In this document: piece after piece, positions 58,148 through 64,000 of the stretch
Position numbering within the stretch: the stretch's first letter is position 1
Layout of the letters: the number at the start of each line of letters is the position of its first letter
Origin: Rodentibacter genomosp. 1
GTDB taxonomy: Bacteria; Pseudomonadota; Gammaproteobacteria; Enterobacterales; Pasteurellaceae
Assembly: GCF_001999285.1 (NCBI RefSeq)
Contig: NZ_MLHN01000001.1
Coordinates: 62,001 to 126,000, forward strand
DNA: 64,000 nucleotides
Direction of reading: 5' to 3'
Program-made: the position numbers and the translations under genes
The notes under the pieces: generated by a model
Seen by the model: only the letters and a program-made list of their open reading frames with translations
Told to the model about the DNA's origin: nothing
Database searches by the model: none

Positions 58148-58250
58148 CGGATAATTTTTGTGAAATATCCATTCATTCTTGCCCTTTAACTTTCCTGTTT
58201 TTTCGGTATGATAGTATTTATTCATTTTTAGCATTTTATGAATAGTACTC

Positions 58251-59177
58251 ATGAAGCCAACATTTCTTGAACTCCGACATCTTAAAACGCTGCTTGCTTT
58301 GAAAGAAACGGGCAGTGTTTCATCGGCGGCAAAACGGGTTTACCTCACTCAATCTGCACTTTCACATCAAATAAAACTTATCGAAGATCAATTTGGTTTG
58401 CCCCTATTTGAACGCAAAAGTCATCCGCTACGTTTTACTGCTGCTGGCGAACGTTTGATTCGCCTTGCCAACGACGTGATGCCTAAGGTGATTGATGCGG
58501 AGCGTGATTTAACCCGAGTTAAACATGGTGAGGCTGGGCAATTGCGTATTGCGGTGGAATGTCATACTTGTTTTGATTGGCTTATGCCTGCGATGGATGA
58601 ATTTCGTCAGAATTGGGGCTTGGTTGAGTTAGATATTGTCTCGGGCTTTCACACCGATCCTGTCGGTTTATTACTTTCTCATCGGGCTGATTGGGCGATT
58701 GTGTCTGAGATTGAAGCAAATAATGAGGTGGTTTTTAAACCGCTCTTTTCTTATGAAATGGTCGGCATTTGCTCGAAAGATCACCCCTTGGCTGAGAAAG
58801 AAATTTGGCAAGCTGAAGATTTTGCCGATGAAACTTGGGTTACTTATCCTGTGCCGGACGATATGTTGGATCTTTTACGTAAGGTATTGAAACCAAAAGG
58901 AATTAATCCCACACGCCGAACCACAGAGCTTACCATCGCGATGATCCAGCTCGTGGCGAGTCGCCGTGGTATTGCGACAGTGCCTTATTGGGCCGCATTG
59001 CCATATCTTGAAAAAGGCTATGTAGTTGCTCGAAAAGTGACGCAAGAAGGATTGCATAGCAACCTATATGCGGCCATTCGAAAAGAAGATGAAAGTCTCG
59101 CTTATATGGAAGATTTCTATCAAACCGTTAAATCTCAAAGTTTTTCCACTTTACCCGGGTTATCAGTTTTAGAATAA
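58251..59177 (+). CDS. metR: LysR-type regulator MetR
   Basis: 308 residues. The N-terminal winged helix reads LRHLKTLLALKETGSVSSAAKRVYLTQSALSHQIKLIEDQFG. The effector domain shares AVECHTCFDWLMPAMDEF and YPVPDDMLD with E. coli MetR, which responds to homocysteine and controls methionine synthesis. The azlCD export genes follow after 9 bases and are probably co-transcribed. Confidence 0.92.
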   Translation: MKPTFLELRHLKTLLALKETGSVSSAAKRVYLTQSALSHQIKLIEDQFGLPLFERKSHPLRFTAAGERLIRLANDVMPKVIDAERDLTRVKHGEAGQLRIAVECHTCFDWLMPAMDEFRQNWGLVELDIVSGFHTDPVGLLLSHRADWAIVSEIEANNEVVFKPLFSYEMVGICSKDHPLAEKEIWQAEDFADETWVTYPVPDDMLDLLRKVLKPKGINPTRRTTELTIAMIQLVASRRGIATVPYWAALPYLEKGYVVARKVTQEGLHSNLYAAIRKEDESLAYMEDFYQTVKSQSFSTLPGLSVLE

Positions 59178-59186
59178 GAATTATCA

Positions 59187-59909
59187 ATGGAATTTTTTCA
59201 ATCACATCCTATTCGCACAGCTGCGAAAGCTGCACTGCCTTATAGTGCCCCGATGATTGCAGGATTTTTATTTCTTGGCGTGGCATATGGCATTTATATG
59301 AAAGCGCTTGGCTTTGGTGTTTGGTATCCCACATTAATGGCATTATTGATTTACGCCGGTTCGGTGGAGTTTATTGCGGCGGCTGCACTAATCGCCCCTT
59401 TTTCTCCACTCAGTGTTTTGCTGATTACACTCATGGTGAGTGGACGTCAAATTTTCTATGGCATTTCAATGTTGGAAAAATATGGCGTGCATCTTGGCAA
59501 AAAGCGTTGGTATTTAATCAGTAGCTTGGTTGATGAATCTTTCTCTCTGAATTATATGGCAAATATTCCACCGCACTTAGACAAAGGATGGTATATGTTC
59601 TTTGTGAGTTTATATCTGCATATTTATTGGGTATTGGGAGCCGCAATAGGTAATTTATTCGGAGAGATTGTCCCTATTGATTTAAAGGGCGTTGAGTTTG
59701 CCATGACCGCACTTTTCCTAGTGATTTTTGCGGAAAATTGGATGAAAGAAAAATCCCATGAAAGTTCTTTACTTGGTTTGGGTATTGCCTTGATTTCTCT
59801 GCTCATTGTAGGAAAACAGCATTTTTTAATTCCAACCTTAATCGGAATTTGGTCAATTTTGACGCTGCGTCGCCCCAAAATGGAAAGTAAATTGGAGGCG
59901 TTAAAATGA
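59187..59909 (+). CDS. azlC: AzlC family branched-chain amino acid exporter subunit
   Basis: 240 residues, about seven membrane segments, with the family segments LPYSAPMIAGFLFLGVAYGIYM, YAGSVEFIAAAAL and SGRQIFYGISM...DESFSL. With AzlD it forms a BrnFE-like exporter for branched-chain amino acids and, in some species, methionine. It overlaps azlD by 4 bases. Confidence 0.93.
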   Translation: MEFFQSHPIRTAAKAALPYSAPMIAGFLFLGVAYGIYMKALGFGVWYPTLMALLIYAGSVEFIAAAALIAPFSPLSVLLITLMVSGRQIFYGISMLEKYGVHLGKKRWYLISSLVDESFSLNYMANIPPHLDKGWYMFFVSLYLHIYWVLGAAIGNLFGEIVPIDLKGVEFAMTALFLVIFAENWMKEKSHESSLLGLGIALISLLIVGKQHFLIPTLIGIWSILTLRRPKMESKLEALK

Positions 59910-60235
59910 CATTAACGGAGCAGGTTATTACGATTAGTGTTTGCGTACTTGCCGTGCAATTTACCCGCCTTTTGCCTTTCTGGATTTTTCCGGCAAATCG
60001 CCCAATTCCAGAATATATCCGCTATCTTGGAAAGGTACTACCGGCAGCGATGTTTGGCATGTTAGTTGTCTATTGTTATAAAAATATTGATGTGTTAAAT
60101 GGATACCATGGTATACCTGATTTTCTGGCAGGTGCATTGGTGTTAGGGCTACATTTTTGGAAAAAGAATATGTTTCTATCTATTGCAGTAGGCACGATAT
60201 TTTATATGTTATTGGTTCAGACTATCTTTATATAA
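59906..60235 (+). CDS. azlD: AzlD family exporter small subunit
   Basis: 109 residues with four membrane segments and FTRLLPFWIF and GKVLPAAMFGML, typical of AzlD. Translationally coupled to azlC (ATGA overlap). Confidence 0.93.
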   Translation: MTLTEQVITISVCVLAVQFTRLLPFWIFPANRPIPEYIRYLGKVLPAAMFGMLVVYCYKNIDVLNGYHGIPDFLAGALVLGLHFWKKNMFLSIAVGTIFYMLLVQTIFI

Positions 60236-60359
60236 TTTTTTGAGGGAATAATAAACATTCCTTGTGGGGCAATCGGTTGCCTTTGTTTCGCCTCTTTTCC
60301 CTTTAATCTAAATCTTTTATTATTCCACACATTTATTTTAATGAAAGAGCGGAGCATTA

Positions 60360-60581
60360 ATGGAATTGAACACAATAGAATTGCTGGGCTATATGGCAAC
60401 GTTTTTTGTGGCAATATCGTTTTTATTTAAATCGATCGTCCATTTGCGTATAGTCAACAGTATTGGTGATGTACTTTTTGTGATTTACGGCATTATTATT
60501 GATGCCTATCCTGTGGCGGTATTGAATACTTTCCTTGTTTGCGTAAATCTTTATCAACTTTACCGTTTGAAGAAAGAATAG
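60360..60581 (+). CDS. Small YgjV-like inner membrane protein
   Basis: 73 residues with two to three membrane segments (LLGYMATFFVAISFLFKS, VLFVIYGIIIDAYPVAVLNTFLVCVNLYQLYRL). This resembles a small conserved family related to YgjV; function unknown. GGAGC precedes the ATG. The 124-base gap before it shows nothing definite. Confidence 0.75.
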   Translation: MELNTIELLGYMATFFVAISFLFKSIVHLRIVNSIGDVLFVIYGIIIDAYPVAVLNTFLVCVNLYQLYRLKKE

Positions 60582-60641
60582 CCCGTTTAAATGGCTTGAA
60601 CTAACTAGTTTATGGGATGGCTGAAATAGATAAGCTTGATT

Positions 60642-60688
60642 AAAAGTGCGGTCGAAAAACGATCCGTTTTTTAACCGCACTTTGTTTT
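60642..60688. terminator. Inverted-USS terminator before ffh
   Basis: AAAAGTGCGGT (60642-60652) faces ACCGCACTTTG (60674-60684) across a 21-base loop; it serves the convergent ffh gene and the small gene upstream. Confidence 0.75.
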
Positions 60689-60703
60689 GGGGAGTTTATT
60701 TGT

Positions 60704-62092
60704 CTAACGTCTAAACATTCCCCCTAAACCACCAAGACCGCCCAAGCCTCCGCCCATTAGACCTTGCATTCCCCGCATCATTTTCGACATTCCTCCTTTA
60801 CGCATTTTTTTCATCATACGTTGCATTTCATCAAATTGTTTGAGTAATTTGTTCACATCTTGCACTTGTGTGCCGGAACCTAATGCTATGCGACGGCGGC
60901 GGGAACCCTTGATGATGTCGGGATTGGCACGCTCTTTTAAAGTCATAGAGTTAATGATCGCTTCCATTTTTATGAACATTTTATCGTCCACTTGGTTTTT
61001 GATGTGATCAGGTAAATTTTTCGCTCCGGGGAGTTTTTCCAACATGGACATCATTCCACCCATTTTCTTCATTTCGATCAACTGTTCACGGAAATCATCA
61101 AGGGTGAAGGTATCACCTTTCTTGAATTTTTGTGCCATTTTTTCCGCTTTTTCACGATCTACCGAGCGTTCAAGATCTTCAATAAGGGAAAGCACATCGC
61201 CCATGCCTAAAATACGCGAGGCAACACGATCAGGGTGGAACGGCTCAAGGGCATCGGTTTTCTCCCCAACACCGAGGAATTTAATCGGTTTGCCTGTAAT
61301 TTGACGGATTGACAATGCTGCCCCGCCACGAGCATCGCCATCCACTTTAGTGAGAATCACCCCTGTGAGTGGTAGTGCTTCGTTAAAAGCTTTGGCGGTG
61401 TTTGCAGCATCTTGCCCTGTCATCGCATCAACGGTAAAGAGGGTTTCGATTGGATTTAACGCATTGTGGATTTGTTTGATCTCATCCATCATTTCGCCAT
61501 CTACATGTAAGCGACCGGCAGTATCTACAATGAGAACATCGTAGAATTTCAGTTTGGCTTCTGCGAGGGCTGCTTTGGCAATTTCTACCGGATTTTGTTT
61601 GACATCAGAAGGGAAAAAATCCACCCCCACGGATTGTGCCAAGGTTTCCAATTGTTTGATTGCCGCAGGGCGGTACACATCGGCAGAGACAACCAATACT
61701 TTCTTTTTATGGCGTTCACGCAAGAATTTTGCCAATTTTCCCACGCTGGTGGTTTTCCCTGCGCCTTGTAAACCCGCCATTAAAATGGCTGCCGGTGGCT
61801 GGGTGGCGAGATTTAAGCTTTCATTCGCTTCACCCATGGCTTTTTCAAGCTCACGTTGTACGATTTTTAAGAATTCTTGCCCCGGAGTTAAACTTTTATT
61901 GACTTCTTCGCCTAATGCACTTTCTTTTACTTTGGCGATAAATTCACGCACCACCGGCAATGCGACATCCGCTTCCAATAATGCCATACGCACTTCACGT
62001 AGGGTTTCTTTAATATTATCTTCTGTTAAACGGCCTTTACCCGTGATATTACGTAGGGTTTTGGAAAGGCGATCAGATAAATTCTCAAACAT
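60704..62092 (-). CDS. ffh: Signal recognition particle protein Ffh
   Basis: 462 residues. The N domain is followed by the GTPase domain with GLQGAGKTTSVGKLA (G1), DTAGRLHVDGEMM (G3) and TKVDGDARGGAALS (G4). The methionine-rich M domain (GMMSMLEKLPGAKNLP, EMQRMMKKMRKGGMSKMMRG) binds 4.5S RNA and signal peptides. The C terminus is a glycine-rich tail. Housekeeping gene for co-translational targeting. Confidence 0.97.
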   Translation of the reverse strand: MFENLSDRLSKTLRNITGKGRLTEDNIKETLREVRMALLEADVALPVVREFIAKVKESALGEEVNKSLTPGQEFLKIVQRELEKAMGEANESLNLATQPPAAILMAGLQGAGKTTSVGKLAKFLRERHKKKVLVVSADVYRPAAIKQLETLAQSVGVDFFPSDVKQNPVEIAKAALAEAKLKFYDVLIVDTAGRLHVDGEMMDEIKQIHNALNPIETLFTVDAMTGQDAANTAKAFNEALPLTGVILTKVDGDARGGAALSIRQITGKPIKFLGVGEKTDALEPFHPDRVASRILGMGDVLSLIEDLERSVDREKAEKMAQKFKKGDTFTLDDFREQLIEMKKMGGMMSMLEKLPGAKNLPDHIKNQVDDKMFIKMEAIINSMTLKERANPDIIKGSRRRRIALGSGTQVQDVNKLLKQFDEMQRMMKKMRKGGMSKMMRGMQGLMGGGLGGLGGLGGMFRR

Positions 62093-62229
62093 ATTAATCC
62101 TGTTTTTTAGCCAAAATTGCCGTGATTATACCGAAATTTAGGGGATTTTCATCATTTCAAATAAATTTATGGCGAATTGCCGGGGAGATCGTTAAAATGT
62201 AAAACATTCTCAATAAACTTGTTCAAATT

Positions 62230-63015
62230 ATGTGGTTTGCCGTATTTTCGATTTTGTTTTATCTGATAACTGTGTTGATGATCGCACCATTACTTACTTC
62301 AACTGATAATGTTCAATATCGCCCTAAAAAAACACTGTTGTTTTTGACCGCACTTTTGGCGATTATTTTTCATGTAGCAAGTTTATATCCTTCTTTACAA
62401 AATTTAGCGGAAGATCATATTTTCACATTGATGCAAATTGGTTCACTGATGAGTGTGAGCATTGCAGCGCTTGCCACCTTGGCAATATTGCGTGTCAATT
62501 CTATTTGGTTTTTATTGCCCATTGTGTTTGCTTTTTCTGTTTTAAACTTGATTTTAGCTACTTTTATGCCAAGCCATATCATTCAGCTATTAAATCAAGA
62601 TTCAGCGATGTTATTTCACATTGGCTTATCCATTTTCACCTATGCCGTATGTTTTATTGCGACACTTTATGCGATTCAAATTGGATGGATTGATTATCGT
62701 TTAAAAGCCAAAAAAATGCTGTTTTCACCGATTATGCCTTCACTCCTCACTGTTGAACGCCATTTCTTCAAATTATTTGCATTAGGGGAAGGTTTTCTCA
62801 CATTGACGTTAATTTCCGGTGTGTATCATTCGCTCAGTGCGCTGACGACAGAAAACATCCATAAAGCAGGATTTTCATTTTTAGCTTGGCTGATATTTGG
62901 TATTGCCTTATTTGGGCATTGGCGATTAGGATGGCGAGGAAAAAGGATGATTATTTACGCCATTTCAGGTATCATTTTTCTCACGATTGCTTATTTTGGC
63001 AGTCGGTTAATTTAA
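62230..63015 (+). CDS. ypjD: YpjD/CcsA-like inner membrane protein
   Basis: 261 residues, about eight membrane segments, of the cytochrome c assembly (CcsA/CcmC-like) family. Conserved histidines lie in IFHVASLY, LFHIGLSIFTYA and FGHWRLGWRGKR. The position between ffh and corB is the same as in E. coli ypjD. Its role is uncertain; a link to magnesium export by CorB is an inference from neighbourhood. An internal USS codes for the residues LTALL. Confidence 0.88.
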   Translation: MWFAVFSILFYLITVLMIAPLLTSTDNVQYRPKKTLLFLTALLAIIFHVASLYPSLQNLAEDHIFTLMQIGSLMSVSIAALATLAILRVNSIWFLLPIVFAFSVLNLILATFMPSHIIQLLNQDSAMLFHIGLSIFTYAVCFIATLYAIQIGWIDYRLKAKKMLFSPIMPSLLTVERHFFKLFALGEGFLTLTLISGVYHSLSALTTENIHKAGFSFLAWLIFGIALFGHWRLGWRGKRMIIYAISGIIFLTIAYFGSRLI

Positions 63016-63163
63016 AAATAGGGCGAATAGAGATTCGCCTTTATTATTGTGAACCGTAGCTGTGTGAAAATAACGTGTGGCACATAAAATATTTGTAATC
63101 CCACAAATTTTGTAAACCCACACAATTTACGGATGATGATTAACAAACAAAAAGGATCAACTC

Positions 63164-64000
63164 TTGGATAGTATTCCCCTTAGTACTTTATTTATCACTC
63201 TCATTATCTGTTTAGTTTTATCGGCGTATTTTTCCGGCTCTGAAACCGGCTTGCTTTCGCTGAACAAATATCGCTTACGTTTTCTTGCCGAACAAAATAA
63301 TAAAGGGGCGAAAAAAGCGGAGAAATTGCTTGAGAAACCTGACACCTTATTAAGCTTTATTCTTATTTTTAATAATCTTGTCAATATCAGTGCTTCCGCA
63401 ATTGCGACAATGATCGGTATGCGTTTGTATGGCGATGCTGGTGTGGCGATCGCAACAGGGTTATTAACCTTTGTTATGCTGGTTTTCTCTGAAATTTTCC
63501 CGAAAACCGTTGCGGCAATGTACCCTGAGAAAGTCGGGTTATTTTCAAGCCATATTTTATCTTTTCTGCTAAAAGTCTTTTATCCACTCGTTTGGTTAAT
63601 GAATATTTTTACTAAATCCTTAATGAGATTAATAGGGCTAAAACCGGATATGCAAAAACAGGTGATTAGCCATGAAGAATTAAGAAGTATTGTGACTGAA
63701 GCCGGAGAAGCTACGCCTGATGAGCAACATCCTCAAATGTTACTTTCCATTCTTGACATGGGCACTGTCACCGTAGATGACATTATGGTGCCTCGCAATG
63801 AAATTGGCGGTATTGATATTGATGATGAATGGAAAGCAATAATGCGTCAGCTGAATCATGCGGCGCATAATCGTGTGGTGCTGTACAAAGGAAGTTTAGA
63901 CGAGAATGTATTGGGTATTTTACGTGTACGTGAAGCTTTCCGTTTATTACTTGAGAAAAATGAATTTACTAAAGAAACCTTAATTCGAGCTACGGACGAA
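63164..64000 (+). CDS. corB: CorB (HlyC/CorC family), cut by window end
   Basis: The first 279 residues are in the window. The CNNM/DUF21 membrane domain has ISAYFSGSETGLLSLNKYRLRF-like ordering (LSAYFSGSETGLLSLNKYR), NNLVNISASAIATMIGMRLYGD and VFSEIFPKTVAAMYPEK. Then the first CBS domain begins (DIMVPRNEIGGIDIDDEW). These proteins export magnesium. The start is TTG at 63164 with AAGGA 8 bases upstream; the only nearby ATG frame closes at once. Confidence 0.92.
   Translation, partial: MDSIPLSTLFITLIICLVLSAYFSGSETGLLSLNKYRLRFLAEQNNKGAKKAEKLLEKPDTLLSFILIFNNLVNISASAIATMIGMRLYGDAGVAIATGLLTFVMLVFSEIFPKTVAAMYPEKVGLFSSHILSFLLKVFYPLVWLMNIFTKSLMRLIGLKPDMQKQVISHEELRSIVTEAGEATPDEQHPQMLLSILDMGTVTVDDIMVPRNEIGGIDIDDEWKAIMRQLNHAAHNRVVLYKGSLDENVLGILRVREAFRLLLEKNEFTKETLIRATDE

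Noticed and set aside
58160-58185. Possible MetR box TGAA...TTCA upstream of metR
   Set aside because: The half-sites are seven bases apart rather than five, so it does not fit the known consensus.
1-64000. tRNA, rRNA or prophage genes
   Set aside because: I looked for tRNA-like arms, rRNA segments and phage structural genes and saw none; a covariance-model scan would be needed to exclude small RNAs.

Overview
The window is a chromosomal segment of a Pasteurellaceae bacterium. The strongest sign is the Haemophilus influenzae-type DNA uptake signal sequence (USS; AAGTGCGGT or its complement), present in many copies in genes and as inverted pairs that form terminators. Several blocks keep a gene order I recall from H. 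influenzae: fdhD-fdxGHI-fdhE-rimI-holD-rsmC, uvrD-dppBCDF and afuA/udk/dcd/asmA/sotB. Trehalose genes and a uhp system point to a relative such as Aggregatibacter or another Haemophilus. I cannot name the species.

Layout. 1-3.3 kb: TonB-dependent receptor end plus M16 protease (FusA/FusC- or YddB/PqqL-like nutrient uptake). 3.7-8.7 kb: uhpT, uhpA, uhpB, uhpC (sensing and uptake of hexose phosphate). 8.7-15.5 kb, minus strand: rsmC-treR, then treB, a class A beta-lactamase gene, treC and a PEBP-family gene. 15.6-24 kb: a lipoprotein, holD-rimI, and the selenocysteine formate dehydrogenase operon with its maturation genes fdhE and fdhD. 24-25.1 kb: an AfuA-like binding protein behind a TPP riboswitch. 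25.4-33.8 kb: a foreign island. It is an eroded type I-C CRISPR-Cas locus (cas3, cas5, cas4 and cas1 remnants, an intact cas2, one repeat and spacer) that also holds an OLD-type ATPase/nuclease gene, an IS1016-type insertion sequence and a DUF262/DUF1524 gene. It has no perfect USS and carries Neisseria-type uptake sequences. 33.9-40.2 kb: uvrD and dppBCDF. 40.2-43.8 kb, minus strand: udk-dcd-asmA-like-sotB. 44-48.5 kb: afuABC, a hexose-phosphate ABC importer usually annotated as ferric. 48.7-52.8 kb, minus strand: a trimeric autotransporter adhesin with a probable DUF2827 glycosyltransferase. 53.2-58.1 kb: a SpecificRecomb membrane protein, then a regulator, a small lipoprotein, a surface lipoprotein and its Slam exporter. 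58.3-64 kb: metR-azlCD, a small membrane gene, ffh, ypjD and the start of corB.

Common themes are phosphorylated-sugar acquisition (Uhp, Afu, Tre), several with CRP-like sites, and surface lipoprotein or adhesin systems. The observations most worth following are the CRISPR ruin with apparent Neisseria ancestry, the beta-lactamase gene inside the trehalose operon, the TPP riboswitch on an AfuA-like gene, and a family of palindromic intergenic elements flanked by USS arms.
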